Assembly: GCF_004363175.1 (NCBI RefSeq)
Contig: NZ_SNYR01000003.1
Span: 644,193 to 708,192, forward strand
Origin: Maritalea mobilis
Lineage (GTDB): Bacteria > Pseudomonadota > Alphaproteobacteria > Rhizobiales > Devosiaceae
Reading direction: 5' to 3'
DNA length: 64,000 bases
A program made the position numbers and the translations under genes. Of this stretch, positions 37,438 to 46,578 are shown piece by piece (within the stretch, counting starts at the first letter, position 1; every line of letters begins with the position of its first letter). The notes below the pieces were generated by a model. The model had not been told where the DNA came from. It saw only the letters and a list, made by a program, of their open reading frames with translations, and searched no databases.

Positions 37438-38682
37438 GTGGCTCAGGAGCAATTTGCGCAAACAGGTCCAAAGGTCGCTATCATTGGCGCGGGCATTGTT
37501 GGGGTCACCACCGCATTGCGGCTCAAAGAGCTGGGTGCATATCCCATCATCATCGATGCGGCACCCGATGCTGCCACAGCGACCAGCGCACAAAATGCCG
37601 CGCAATTGAGCTTCACCTCGGTTGATGCAGTGGCTTCACCCGCCTTGATGGGGCTAATGCCCAAAATCCTCACTGGACAATCTCCCAGCGGCAAATTGAG
37701 CCCTCTATGGGTGAAGGACTACTTTACATGGGCACTGCGTTTTTTAAACGAGGCTCGCACCAGCCAGTTTGAAAAAAACAGCCTCGCCAATCTGCGATTA
37801 AGCCTTGCCTCAAAAGCCGTGTTTCAAGAGTGGCTCGACACTTATGATTTCGATTTCGACTATCGCACTTCAGGCAAAGTGACCCTGTTGGGACCCAACG
37901 CCAATTTCACCGCCGCACAATTGTGGGCGGATCAGAAAAAGAAGCTGGGTGCTGAGATTGAAGTGTTGGATCATGAAGGCGTAGTGCGCAAAGAGCCAAC
38001 CTTCATTCAGTTTCAAGGCCGCTGTAAAGGCGGCATATATAGCCCCGGCGATGCAGTTGGTGATGCACGCAAATTCGCCCGCGCCGCGCTTCGCCATCTG
38101 ATTGAAACCAATAGCGGCGAGTTTTTGCCCAACCATAAAGTGCTTGATGTAGTGATGGACCAACAAGAAATGCGCTACCTCATCACAGACCAAGGTCGCG
38201 TCGAAGCGGATGCCTTTGTCATTTGCGCCGGGCTGCAATCGGTCGATCTTTGTGCGCGTCTGGGTAAAAGCTTACCCTTGGCCCCCATGGCTGGCTATAG
38301 CTTGTCGCTCCCCATGGGCAAGGCCGTGCCAGATTTGGCCATCACGGACAGTGAAAACAAGGCAGTGGTCACACGTTTGGGCGATCGCATCCGCTATGCG
38401 GGTTATGCTGATTTTGTGCCCCACCAACGCGGCATCTCTGCAAGACGCCTCAATACGTTTAAAGCAAAATTGTTTGAGCGCTTTCCATTGGTGGCGCTGG
38501 ATGAAGGTGACCTATCCCCTTGGATGGGCTTCAGGCCACTCACACCAAACAGCCTGCCAGTTATAGGCCGTTTGACGCAGAAAAATGCGTACATCAACAC
38601 TGGTCATGGCATGTATGGCTGGGTGCTCAGCGCAGGCAGCGCTGATCGCGTGGCGCGGCAAATTTTAAGCGAAGTCAAATAA
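37438..38682 (+). CDS. FAD-dependent D-amino-acid dehydrogenase-like oxidoreductase
   Basis: The 414-residue protein has the dinucleotide fold VAIIGAGIVGVTTALRLKELG, the DAO/DadA-type region with GGIYSPGDAVGDARKFARAAL, and the C-terminal FAD contact NTGHGMYGWVLSAGSA. It is closest to DadA, which oxidises D-amino acids into the respiratory chain. I choose the GTG at 37438 (AAAGGA about 10 bases upstream); the frame remains open to a TTG at 37369 without support. No dadX-like racemase is adjacent, so the substrate is unproven. Confidence 0.85.
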   Translation: MAQEQFAQTGPKVAIIGAGIVGVTTALRLKELGAYPIIIDAAPDAATATSAQNAAQLSFTSVDAVASPALMGLMPKILTGQSPSGKLSPLWVKDYFTWALRFLNEARTSQFEKNSLANLRLSLASKAVFQEWLDTYDFDFDYRTSGKVTLLGPNANFTAAQLWADQKKKLGAEIEVLDHEGVVRKEPTFIQFQGRCKGGIYSPGDAVGDARKFARAALRHLIETNSGEFLPNHKVLDVVMDQQEMRYLITDQGRVEADAFVICAGLQSVDLCARLGKSLPLAPMAGYSLSLPMGKAVPDLAITDSENKAVVTRLGDRIRYAGYADFVPHQRGISARRLNTFKAKLFERFPLVALDEGDLSPWMGFRPLTPNSLPVIGRLTQKNAYINTGHGMYGWVLSAGSADRVARQILSEVK

Positions 38683-38713
38683 AAAGGGCGCTGTACGAAT
38701 GCAGCGCCCTTTC
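38683..38713. terminator. Bidirectional terminator
   Basis: AAAGGGCGCTG and CAGCGCCCTTT pair around an 8-base loop between the FAD oxidoreductase (+) and the dpp operon (-), with A and T tracts on both sides. Confidence 0.88.
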
Positions 38714-38736
38714 AAACTTAATGATGTAATGGCCAC

Positions 38737-39564
38737 CTATGCGGCGTCCACACCCAAGCGTTTTTTGATGGAGTCGATGCTGGCGCGCGGCGTGGCGGCC
38801 AACAAAGTTTTGGTATAGTCGTGCTGCGGGTTATTGAAGATTTCATCCCGCGTATTTTGCTCAACAATTTCACCAAAATACATCACCATCACCCGGTCAG
38901 CGATATATTTCACCACAGACAAATCGTGGGAAATAAAGATGTAGGAGAGATTGAACTCGTCCTGCAAATCCGCCAACAGGTTCAAGATTTGCGCTTGAAC
39001 GGACAAATCGAGGGCAGATACTGGCTCATCAAGAACCAAAATATCTGGCCGCAACATCAAGGCACGCGCAATCGCAATCCGCTGGCGTTGACCGCCAGAG
39101 AACATGTGCGGATAGCGGCCATAATGCACGGCATCCAGCCCCACTTTGAGCAGCATAGCCATCGCCAATTCGCGCCGCTCTTTGGCGGGCATATCGGTGT
39201 TGATGACCAAGGGCTCCTCAAGAATTTCGCCAACCTTCTGGCGCGGGTTTAGCGAGCCATAAGGGTTTTGAAATACGATTTGCACATGCTGGCGCATCGC
39301 GCTGGTTGGTGAGTTTTTGCTGATGTCGATCTTTTGACCATCAATTTCCAAATCACCAGATGTTTGCGCATCAATCAGCGTTAAAATGCGGGCCAATGTT
39401 GATTTGCCACAGCCACTTTCACCCACCAGCGCAAGGGTTTCCCCTTTTTTCAGCTCAAAGCTGACGCCTTTAAGGGCACGCACCACATCGCCTTTTTTGA
39501 ACATGGTGCCTTTGGTGACATAATCGCGGCAAATGTCAGTGGCTTTAATCACAGCTTCGCTCAT
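38737..39564 (-). CDS. dppF: Dipeptide ABC transporter ATP-binding protein (DppF type)
   Basis: This 275-residue ATPase has Walker A GESGCGKST, signature FSGGQRQRIAIARAL and Walker B ILVLDEPVSALD, with the oligopeptide-type C-terminal zone. It pairs with the DppD-type ATPase, whose stop overlaps this start by 4 bases (ATGA). It is the last gene of the dppABCDF-like operon. Confidence 0.93.
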   Translation of the reverse strand: MSEAVIKATDICRDYVTKGTMFKKGDVVRALKGVSFELKKGETLALVGESGCGKSTLARILTLIDAQTSGDLEIDGQKIDISKNSPTSAMRQHVQIVFQNPYGSLNPRQKVGEILEEPLVINTDMPAKERRELAMAMLLKVGLDAVHYGRYPHMFSGGQRQRIAIARALMLRPDILVLDEPVSALDLSVQAQILNLLADLQDEFNLSYIFISHDLSVVKYIADRVMVMYFGEIVEQNTRDEIFNNPQHDYTKTLLAATPRASIDSIKKRLGVDAA

Positions 39565-40415
39565 TGACTTGCCTCCTCTTTTGCAAATGTTTCAGCAAAG
39601 TCAGAAACGGTAGGCAGGCGATCGCCTTCCGCACGTTCTGGCAAGGCTGAAAGCAACGCTTTGGTGTAGGCATTTTGCGGGTTCTCAAACAGATCAAGCA
39701 CATTGGCTTCTTCCATTTGCTGGCCCTTATATTGCACCACAACCCGATGTGCCGTTTCCGCCACAACGCCCATATCATGAGTGATCATGATGAGCGCCAT
39801 ATTGGTTTTGGCCTGAATATCCAAAAGCAAATCAAGGATCTGTTTTTGAATGGTCACATCAAGCGCTGTTGTTGGCTCGTCAGCGATCAAAAGCTTTGGA
39901 TCACATGAAATGGCCATAGCAATCATCACCCGTTGGCACTGGCCCCCAGACAATTGGTGTGGGAAACTTTTCAGCTTCTTTTCCGGGTCTGGAATGCCCA
40001 CCAGATTGAACAATTCAAGCGCGCGTGCTGCCCGCTCTTTTTTGTTCAGCTTGGTGTGCGTGCGCAACATTTCATGAATTTGAAAGCCCACTGTGAAACA
40101 GGGGTTGAGGCTGGCAATTGGCTCCTGAAAGATCATGGAAATGTCTTTGCCAATAATATGGCGACGGTCCCGATCACTCAGATTGCTAATGTCACGCCCT
40201 TCAAATTCAATCTTATCTGCGGTGATGGTTGCGGTTTTGGGCAAAAGACCCATCACAGCCAACATTGACACAGATTTGCCAGAGCCACTCTCGCCCACAA
40301 TGGCGAGAATGTCATTTTGATCGACCTTAAAGTTCACCCCATCAACGGCCTTAAACGGGCCGTCAGCGGTGTCAAACGTCACTGTCAAATTTTCAATATG
40401 AAGTACATTGGTCAT
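39561..40415 (-). CDS. dppD: Dipeptide ABC transporter ATP-binding protein (DppD type)
   Basis: This 284-residue ATPase has Walker [10 protein letters not shown], signature [15 protein letters not shown] and Walker [13 protein letters not shown]. DppD/OppD proteins often bear an iron-sulfur Cys cluster at the C-terminus; I see none here. It starts 5 bases after dppC and overlaps dppF. Confidence 0.92.
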   Translation of the reverse strand: MTNVLHIENLTVTFDTADGPFKAVDGVNFKVDQNDILAIVGESGSGKSVSMLAVMGLLPKTATITADKIEFEGRDISNLSDRDRRHIIGKDISMIFQEPIASLNPCFTVGFQIHEMLRTHTKLNKKERAARALELFNLVGIPDPEKKLKSFPHQLSGGQCQRVMIAMAISCDPKLLIADEPTTALDVTIQKQILDLLLDIQAKTNMALIMITHDMGVVAETAHRVVVQYKGQQMEEANVLDLFENPQNAYTKALLSALPERAEGDRLPTVSDFAETFAKEEASQ

Positions 40416-40420
40416 AATGA

Positions 40421-41347
40421 TCAGCTCCGCTTGAGTTTCGGGTCAAGCGCATCGCGCAATCCATCGCCCACCAGATTGATCGCCAAAACGGTGACCAGAA
40501 TGGCAAGACCTGGGAAGGTGACAACCCACCATGCGCGCAACACAAATTCACGTGCTTCCGCCAACATGGTGCCCCATTCAGGGGTAGGGGGTTGAGCGCC
40601 CATGCCCAAAAAGCCCAACGCCGCCGCATCCAAAATAGCGGTAGAGAAGGACAAGGTGGCTTGAACGATCAGCGGGGCCAAACAGTTTGGCAAGATGGTT
40701 TTAAACATCAAGCGCAAATGCCCGGCACCAGCCACTTTAGCGCTGGTCACATATTCCCGGTTGGATTCAGACATCACAGCCGCACGGGTCAACCGCGCGA
40801 AGTGTGGCTGCAACACAATGGCAATCGCAATCATGGCATTCACCAAGCCTGGTCCCAAAATCGCTACAAGCACCAAGGCCAACAGCAATGAAGGGAAGGC
40901 AAGGATGATGTCCATCACCCGCATGATCAGTGTATCAACCCAGCCGCGGAAATAACCCGCAATCAGGCCGATCATAATGCCACCAATCAGAGAGATGGTC
41001 ACAACAACCACACCAATAAACAGCGAGAACCGCGCACCATGCATCAGGCGTGAAAGAATATCACGACCCACCGCATCGGTGCCCAAAATAAAGGTCCAGC
41101 TGCCACCGTCCTGCCAAACAGGTGGCGTCAAAAACGCATCCCGATTTTGCAAGTTTGGATCATGTGGTGCGATCACTGGCGCCAAAACCGCCATCAAGAT
41201 CATAAAGCCGACAATGCAAAGGCCAATCACGGCCCCTTTGTTGGCGCTAAAATAGTGCCAAAATTCATTGAGCACAGACCAACGCGCTTTGCGGGCTTCT
41301 TCTTTAACGACATCTTGGTCGATATTTTTCAACGTAGGATCAGTCAT
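40421..41347 (-). CDS. dppC: Dipeptide ABC transporter permease (DppC type)
   Basis: The 308-residue permease has an extended N-terminal cytoplasmic part, helix 1 (AVIGLCIVGFMILMAVLAPVI) and the EAA loop region, GAGHLRLMFKTILPNCLAPLIVQ, that docks to the ATPases. GTDAVGRDILSRLMHGAR is the usual DppC periplasmic-side motif. It lies 11 bases downstream of dppB. Confidence 0.93.
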   Translation of the reverse strand: MTDPTLKNIDQDVVKEEARKARWSVLNEFWHYFSANKGAVIGLCIVGFMILMAVLAPVIAPHDPNLQNRDAFLTPPVWQDGGSWTFILGTDAVGRDILSRLMHGARFSLFIGVVVVTISLIGGIMIGLIAGYFRGWVDTLIMRVMDIILAFPSLLLALVLVAILGPGLVNAMIAIAIVLQPHFARLTRAAVMSESNREYVTSAKVAGAGHLRLMFKTILPNCLAPLIVQATLSFSTAILDAAALGFLGMGAQPPTPEWGTMLAEAREFVLRAWWVVTFPGLAILVTVLAINLVGDGLRDALDPKLKRS

Positions 41348-41358
41348 TTCGCTTCTCC

Positions 41359-42366
41359 TTACTGATGCCGAATGCGTGGGTTGATCAGGCCATAAAGCAC
41401 GTCAACCGTAAGATTGACCATCATGACGATCAACGCGATCAAAACCAGCCCACCTTGAACGGATGGGTAGTCACGCCGTGAAATACTATCCAGCATCCAC
41501 TTGCCAATACCCGGCCAAGAGAAGATGGTTTCGGTCAAAATAGCACCGCCAAGCAGCACGCCAACTTGCAAGCCGATGGTGGTGATCACCGGAATAAGTG
41601 CGTTGCGCAATGCATGCACGCCAACCACTTGAACTTGCTCCAAGCCTTTAGCCCGCGCAGTCCGCACATAGTCTTCACCCAAAACTTCCAACATGGCAGA
41701 GCGTGTTTGCCGTGCGATCACCGCCAATGGAATGGTACCCAAAACGATGGTGGGCAAAATCAAATGCAACACCGCCGACCGGAAAGCACCCGCCTGACCT
41801 GAAAGCAAACTGTCAATCAGCATAAAGCCGGTGACCTGCGGGAAGAAGTAAAGAAGCGAGATGCGGCCTGAAACAGGCGTCCACCCCAATGTGCCGGAAA
41901 ACAGAATGATGAGCAAAAGGCCCCACCAAAAGATCGGCATGGAATAACCAGCAAGGGCAGTGCCCATGGTCAGTTGGTCGAACCATGATCCGCGTTTAAC
42001 GGCGGAGATGATGCCAGCTGGAATGCCAATCAAAGTGGCAAAGATAATGGCACAAGTGGCCAGTTCAACCGTTGCAGGAAAAAGCGCCATGAACTCGTTC
42101 AACACTGGACGCTTGGTCGCAATTGACGTGCCAAAATCACCTTGGAACAAGCCCACCACATAGGTGAAATATTGTTCCCAAATGGGGCGGTCAAAACCAA
42201 ACTGAACCAGCAATTGTTGATAGCGTTCTGGATCGACGCCTCGTTCCCCCGCAAGGGAAAGAATCGGATCCCCCGGCAGCACGCGTACAAAGCCAAAAGC
42301 TACGATCGTGATGCCGATAAAGGTCGGTACAATAAGTACCAATTTGTTGAGCAGAAATTTCAGCAT
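41359..42366 (-). CDS. dppB: Dipeptide ABC transporter permease (DppB type)
   Basis: The 335-residue permease begins MLKFLLNKLVLIVPTFIGITIV, typical of DppB, followed by RVLPGDPILSLAG. The EAA loop is ARAKGLEQVQVVGVHALRNAL. I choose the ATG at 42366; an upstream in-frame extension would run through the terminator hairpin at 42372-42408. The Shine-Dalgarno is weak. Confidence 0.93.
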   Translation of the reverse strand: MLKFLLNKLVLIVPTFIGITIVAFGFVRVLPGDPILSLAGERGVDPERYQQLLVQFGFDRPIWEQYFTYVVGLFQGDFGTSIATKRPVLNEFMALFPATVELATCAIIFATLIGIPAGIISAVKRGSWFDQLTMGTALAGYSMPIFWWGLLLIILFSGTLGWTPVSGRISLLYFFPQVTGFMLIDSLLSGQAGAFRSAVLHLILPTIVLGTIPLAVIARQTRSAMLEVLGEDYVRTARAKGLEQVQVVGVHALRNALIPVITTIGLQVGVLLGGAILTETIFSWPGIGKWMLDSISRRDYPSVQGGLVLIALIVMMVNLTVDVLYGLINPRIRHQ

Positions 42367-42371
42367 GTTCG

Positions 42372-42408
42372 TATAAAAAGAAAGCAGGCGCCACAAAGGG
42401 GCGCCTGC
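42372..42408 (-). terminator. Attenuating terminator between dppA and dppB
   Basis: The minus strand has a perfect 9-bp stem GCAGGCGCC / GGCGCCTGC with a 7-base loop followed by TTTCTTTTT. It sits between the binding-protein gene and its permease genes and should let dppA be expressed in excess. Confidence 0.88.
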
Positions 42409-42430
42409 AATCAACCTTTTCCTTTATGCC

Positions 42431-44026
42431 TTACTCGGCAAGATCAACACCGTCGAACCAGTGGCCGCCCAATGGGTCCATGACATAGCCTTGGACTTTC
42501 TTAGACATTGGCATGAATACAACTGAGTGTGCGATCGTTGCCCATGGTGCTTCACGCTTGAACACAACTTGCGCTTCTTCATAAAGCTTTGTGCGTTCTG
42601 CTTGGTCTGAAGTTACCTTCGCTTCTTCAATCAAAGCTTGGAACTCGTCGTTACACCACTGAGCACGGTTTGAACCACCAACGCCGTCACAGCCCAAAAG
42701 AACCGCTAGGAAGTTGTCAGGGTCACCATTGTCGCCTGTCCAACCAAGCAACACAGCACCTTTACGGTCCAACTCAGATGAGCGAGCCAAATATTCGCCC
42801 CACTCATAAGAAACGATCTGAACGTCTACACCGATTTTCGCAAAGTCAGCCTGAATAACTTCAGCCATCCGACGTGCGTTCGGGTTGTAAGGACGCTGAA
42901 CAGGCATCGCCCAGATTTCCATAGAAAGATCTGAAACGCCTTCTGCTTCAAGCATAGCTTTAGCAGCTTCTGGATCATATGGATCGTCTTCGATCGCGTT
43001 GTTGTAAGACCACATGGTAGGTGGAATTGGATTCTTAGCAGCTTGGCCAGCACCTTGGAACACGGCGTCCAAGATAGCTTGCTTGTTGATTGCCATGTTC
43101 AATGCTTTACGAACTTTTGCATTGTCAAATGGTGCAATCTGAGTGTTGTAGGCCAAGTAGCCAACGTTCAGGCCTTCTTGTTCCATCATGACGAGATTTT
43201 CGTCAGCGGCAAGGCTCTCAATGTCAGCAGGGTTTGGATATGGTGCCACGTGACACTCACCAGCCTTCAACTTTTGTGCGCGAACAGCAGCGTCTGTTGT
43301 AATCGCGAACACAAGGTCATCGATAGGCTGTTTGCCGTTCCAGTAGTCTGCGTGTGCAGCATAGCGGATCACAGCGTCTTTTTGGTAAGCAACGAATTGG
43401 AATGGACCAGTGCCAACAGGCTCTTGGTTCAACAATTCTTTTGTACCAGCTTCTTCAAGTTGCTGAGCATATTCAGCAGAAAGAATTGAAGCAAAGTCCA
43501 TTGCAAGGTTTGCAATCATTGGTGCTTCAGGACGGTTCAACACAAACTTAACTGTGTAGTCGTCAACTTTCTCAATGTCCTTGATCAAGTCTGGCATGGA
43601 CATACCGTTAAAGTATTCCCATGAGATGCCTGGTACATATTCATACCATGCGTGGTCAGCCAAACGCTGACGGTTGAATGAGAACAACACGTCATCAGCG
43701 TTAAAGTCACGTGTAGGTGTAAAGAAGCTCGTTGTGTGGAACTTCACGCCTTTACGCAAGTTGAAAGTGTACTCAAGACCATCTTCAGACACTTCCCAGC
43801 TTTCAGCCAAACCAGGCTGTACTTGTGAAGTACCGCGCTTAAATTCAACCAAGCGGTTGTAAAGCGGCTTAGAAGACGCGTCAAATGTTGTACCAGCAGT
43901 ATATGGTGCAACGTCAAAACCTTCTGGTGAACCCTCAGAGCAGTATACTAGTGTTTTTGCGTAAGCGCTACCAGCCATCAACCCCATAAGGGCTGTTGCT
44001 GCCAGCAACTTTCCGAATTTTTTCAT
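42431..44026 (-). CDS. dppA: Dipeptide ABC transporter substrate-binding protein
   Basis: The 531-residue periplasmic protein has a signal peptide (KKFGKLLAATALMGLMAGSAYA) and SBP family 5 features: LVYCSEGSPEGFDVAPYTAGTT, the CSEGSPEGFDP-like start typical of DppA, and GWTGDNGDPDNFLAVLLGCDG near the ligand site. This close match to DppA supports dipeptide uptake; haem or ALA uptake is also known for Dpp. The ATG has GGAGGG 9 bases upstream; 30 codons of upstream open frame are rejected. Confidence 0.93.
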   Translation of the reverse strand: MKKFGKLLAATALMGLMAGSAYAKTLVYCSEGSPEGFDVAPYTAGTTFDASSKPLYNRLVEFKRGTSQVQPGLAESWEVSEDGLEYTFNLRKGVKFHTTSFFTPTRDFNADDVLFSFNRQRLADHAWYEYVPGISWEYFNGMSMPDLIKDIEKVDDYTVKFVLNRPEAPMIANLAMDFASILSAEYAQQLEEAGTKELLNQEPVGTGPFQFVAYQKDAVIRYAAHADYWNGKQPIDDLVFAITTDAAVRAQKLKAGECHVAPYPNPADIESLAADENLVMMEQEGLNVGYLAYNTQIAPFDNAKVRKALNMAINKQAILDAVFQGAGQAAKNPIPPTMWSYNNAIEDDPYDPEAAKAMLEAEGVSDLSMEIWAMPVQRPYNPNARRMAEVIQADFAKIGVDVQIVSYEWGEYLARSSELDRKGAVLLGWTGDNGDPDNFLAVLLGCDGVGGSNRAQWCNDEFQALIEEAKVTSDQAERTKLYEEAQVVFKREAPWATIAHSVVFMPMSKKVQGYVMDPLGGHWFDGVDLAE

Positions 44027-44186
44027 GATAATGTTCCCTCCAATATCATTGCACGCAGTTAGTGCATGCAGAGGAGAGAAAAGACGGTTTTTCTTTGAGT
44101 TGCAACAGCAAATCAAAAAAATTTTGCTGAAATTGTCTGACGGGACTTACTTTTTGTAAATTCTTCTCTGAATCTTGTCTGAATGA

Positions 44187-45032
44187 TCAAGGACTTAACC
44201 TTGATTCCAACAAGTCTTCAAACAATAAGCCGGGATTGTCATGAGATTGTTGCGTAAACTGCAATTCAGTGGCGAGAGAGGTTTGTAAAAATTGCAGAAA
44301 TCCAGCCGCACTTTTCTCAAAATCAGCAAATTCATAGTATTTTGATTCGATACGCTTGATCAGCATGCGCTTTATTTTGGCAAACTTATCCGTTGCTTCC
44401 GGGCCGTTGCTGATGGAGATCGCTTGCTTGCGATAAAGGTGTAACGGCTGGCCGATATGATAGCAATAATCGGTGTGGCAAAAGGCTTTGAGGATTAAAT
44501 CCAAATCCACCAAACAAGGCTGGTCTTTGTCATACTCAATGGGCAAACGTTCGCGGTCATAAAGGATCATGCTGTCCATGGACAAATTCGTCCATTTATA
44601 GCGCCCGGCAGGCAAAATACGATGATCCTGGGTCACGCCGATTTGCCGCAATGGTGCCAATTTGCTGTCGGTCACTTGTAGTCCCGTAGAGATAAGGGGA
44701 TGTTCCTTCAGATAAGGAACGACGATTTCCAGCTTATCTGCGGTGAAAAGATCGTCCGCATCTAACACTGCGATATAATTAGATCGCGCAGCAGCAACGC
44801 CCACATTGCGCGCATTGGAAGATCCAGTACCAATGCCCCCGGTATTTACAAAGCGGATACGGTTATCAGTAAGATCATGCTCCGCCAAAAGCGCAGCATA
44901 ATCCTCGCCATCATCAATGCTGATCACCAGCTCCCAATTGTCATAGGTTTGCGCCATAGCGCTTTGCACGCTTTCTGCCAGTGTGTTGGCGCAGCGATAA
45001 GCGGGCATAACAATGGAGATGAGGGGAGACAT
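44187..45032 (-). CDS. Glycosyltransferase family 2 protein
   Basis: The 281-residue protein has a GT-A fold: ISIVMPAYRCANTLAESVQSAMAQTYDNWELVISIDDG, the nucleotide-sugar site, and the metal-binding DADD in YIAVLDADDLF. No membrane helix follows, so it is likely cytoplasmic. Acceptor and sugar are unknown and no polysaccharide genes are near. The ATG at 45032 is preferred over a TTG 30 bases earlier; the ribosome site is weak. Confidence 0.87.
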   Translation of the reverse strand: MSPLISIVMPAYRCANTLAESVQSAMAQTYDNWELVISIDDGEDYAALLAEHDLTDNRIRFVNTGGIGTGSSNARNVGVAAARSNYIAVLDADDLFTADKLEIVVPYLKEHPLISTGLQVTDSKLAPLRQIGVTQDHRILPAGRYKWTNLSMDSMILYDRERLPIEYDKDQPCLVDLDLILKAFCHTDYCYHIGQPLHLYRKQAISISNGPEATDKFAKIKRMLIKRIESKYYEFADFEKSAAGFLQFLQTSLATELQFTQQSHDNPGLLFEDLLESRLSP

Positions 45033-45118
45033 AAAGCAACTCGCTGAAGCACGGCAAATCAATGATGAGATGGATTATACGCGAAACGACGCTGTTCGGG
45101 TCAATTCTATTTGCCGCT

Positions 45119-45147
45119 CTTGAATTCAAACATTGTCACGCCCATAT
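45119..45147 (+). promoter_or_regulatory. Heat-shock (RpoH) promoter of hsp20
   Basis: CTTGAA (45119-45124) and CCATAT (45142-45147) are 17 bases apart, matching the rhizobial RpoH consensus. Transcription should start near 45155, giving a leader of about 95 bases. Confidence 0.8.
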
Positions 45148-45194
45148 TTAAACCAAGCTGGTGCCAAATGCCATTTTGGGTTTGGCCAACTATG

Positions 45195-45254
45195 TTGCTT
45201 TAAAAGAACAGATGCGGGCGCGAAGTTCGGCCTGCAAGCGAAAGGATGAATATG
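45195..45254 (+). promoter_or_regulatory. Candidate ROSE-like RNA thermometer of hsp20
   Basis: TTGCTTT (45195-45201) can pair with the Shine-Dalgarno AAAGGA (45241-45246), leaving a G-G opposition as in ROSE elements (UUGCU against AGGA). The bases between form a second stem GCGGGC / GCCTGC. This would hide the ribosome site at low temperature. Not folded by program. Confidence 0.6.
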
Positions 45255-45674
45255 TCCAGAATGTCTTTTTTCTCGTCGCCCTTCCTGCTCGGTTTTGATG
45301 AAATTGAGCAACGCCTAGATCGCTTGGCAAAGGCGGCTGATGGATATCCCCCATATAATATTGAGCGTATTTCCGATGAGGATGGGGCTGAACAGTTCCA
45401 CATCTCTGTCGCCGTTGCGGGTTTCACCCAAGACGAGCTGGAAATCACGCTGGAAGATAATCAACTCCTCATTCGGGGCCGCCAGCAGGATGACCCCAAC
45501 CGCGAATTTCTGCACCGTGGCATTGCCGCACGCCAATTCCAACGCAGCTTCTTGCTGGCAGACGGCATGCGCGTTGAAGGTGCAGCGCTGAAAGATGGTC
45601 TTTTGAACATCGCTTTGGTGCGCCCAAATGTCGAAAAAGTGGCACGGCGCATCGAAATTAAAACCGCTGAGTAG
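45252..45674 (+). CDS. Hsp20 family small heat-shock protein
   Basis: This ATP-independent chaperone has 140 residues: an N-terminal FFSSPFLLGFDEIEQRLDRLAK arm, the alpha-crystallin domain with PYNIERI and GFTQDELEITLEDNQLLIRGR, and the assembly motif near LLNIALVRP. It resembles rhizobial HspD/IbpA-type proteins. I choose the second ATG (45252), 5 bases after AAAGGA; the ATG at 45246 overlaps that site. A DUF1150 gene follows on the same transcript. Confidence 0.93.
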   Translation: MSRMSFFSSPFLLGFDEIEQRLDRLAKAADGYPPYNIERISDEDGAEQFHISVAVAGFTQDELEITLEDNQLLIRGRQQDDPNREFLHRGIAARQFQRSFLLADGMRVEGAALKDGLLNIALVRPNVEKVARRIEIKTAE

Positions 45675-45718
45675 CGGGCTGCGTATCTAAATAGTAATGC
45701 GTTTTGAGGAGGTGTCTT

Positions 45719-45985
45719 ATGGCACATATCGAAAAAACACCGACCAACGCACCCTTTAGCGTTGAAGAATTCTTGGCACTTGGCGGAGAGGACATTGTCT
45801 ATCGTCGTCGTTTGACCGGCAAAGAATTGAAAGCATTTTTGCCAGAAGCGAAAAATGCGCCTGAGGCGCAAGTGTTTGAGGCCCTTTTTGGCGCCGACGG
45901 CACGCCGCTTTTGGTCACAGATGACAAACGGTCACTGGCCAATTGGCTAGACGAAGCGGGCATGGATATGGCGTTGCGCCACTAG
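45719..45985 (+). CDS. DUF1150 family protein
   Basis: This 88-residue soluble protein belongs to a family of unknown function that commonly follows hsp20 in Alphaproteobacteria. It has SVEEFLALGGEDIVYRR, an acidic/hydrophobic middle, LFGADGTPLLVTDDK and a C-terminal helix. GAGGAGG lies 6 bases before the ATG. Shared RpoH transcription with hsp20 suggests a stress role; that is inference from context. Confidence 0.88.
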   Translation: MAHIEKTPTNAPFSVEEFLALGGEDIVYRRRLTGKELKAFLPEAKNAPEAQVFEALFGADGTPLLVTDDKRSLANWLDEAGMDMALRH

Positions 45986-46006
45986 AATTTTCCAATCCCC
46001 GAAAAG

Positions 46007-46047
46007 AAAAAGCACATTCACGTCCCTCCCTGTGAATGTGCTTTTTT
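46007..46047. terminator. Bidirectional terminator between DUF1150 and ptsN
   Basis: AAAAAGCACATTCAC and GTGAATGTGCTTTTTT pair around a 10-base loop, with A and T tracts suited to both strands. Confidence 0.93.
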
Positions 46048-46070
46048 AATGTTCAGTTCGCTGCAGATAT

Positions 46071-46538
46071 TTATGCGGCGTTTGTTTCTTCCGCTTCGCG
46101 GGTCAAAAACTCATGAATATCACTGGTGCTGCTCAACTGGCGCAAGCGCTCCATCAGGCCCGGTGTACGGGTCAAACGAGCAATGCGCGACAGTGCTTTC
46201 AAATGGTCCGCGCCTGACCCTTGTGGGGCCAACAGCACAAAAGCCAAATCAACAGGCTTATCGTCTACCGCATCAAACTCGATACCATGCTCGAGCCGAA
46301 TAAGAATGCAGTGCACACCGTCGAGGCCCTTCAGCTTGCCATGTGGAATGGCAATGCCTTCGCCCAAACCGGTGGAGCCTAATTGTTCACGTTCTTGCAG
46401 CGTTTCAAAAATCTGGTGGGCATCAATGCCCACCAACTCACTGGCCTGCTCCGCAGCAAGCTGCAAAAGCTGGCGTTTGCACGTGACTTTCGCGCAAGGC
46501 AAGATGGCCTTGCTCGCCAGAATCTGTGCGATTTCCAT
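46071..46538 (-). CDS. ptsN: Nitrogen-regulatory PTS protein EIIA-Ntr
   Basis: PtsN is the terminal acceptor of the PTS-Ntr phosphorelay that influences K+ homeostasis and (p)ppGpp. The 155-residue protein has the phospho-acceptor His66 in GEGIAIPHGKL and PVDLAFVLLAPQGSGADHLKAL. It is 40 bases downstream of hpf in the conserved rpoN-hpf-ptsN order. Confidence 0.96.
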   Translation of the reverse strand: MEIAQILASKAILPCAKVTCKRQLLQLAAEQASELVGIDAHQIFETLQEREQLGSTGLGEGIAIPHGKLKGLDGVHCILIRLEHGIEFDAVDDKPVDLAFVLLAPQGSGADHLKALSRIARLTRTPGLMERLRQLSSTSDIHEFLTREAEETNAA

Positions 46539-46578
46539 TTATGCGCCTTTCATTGTGATCAACGAAGGGGACAAGCGC

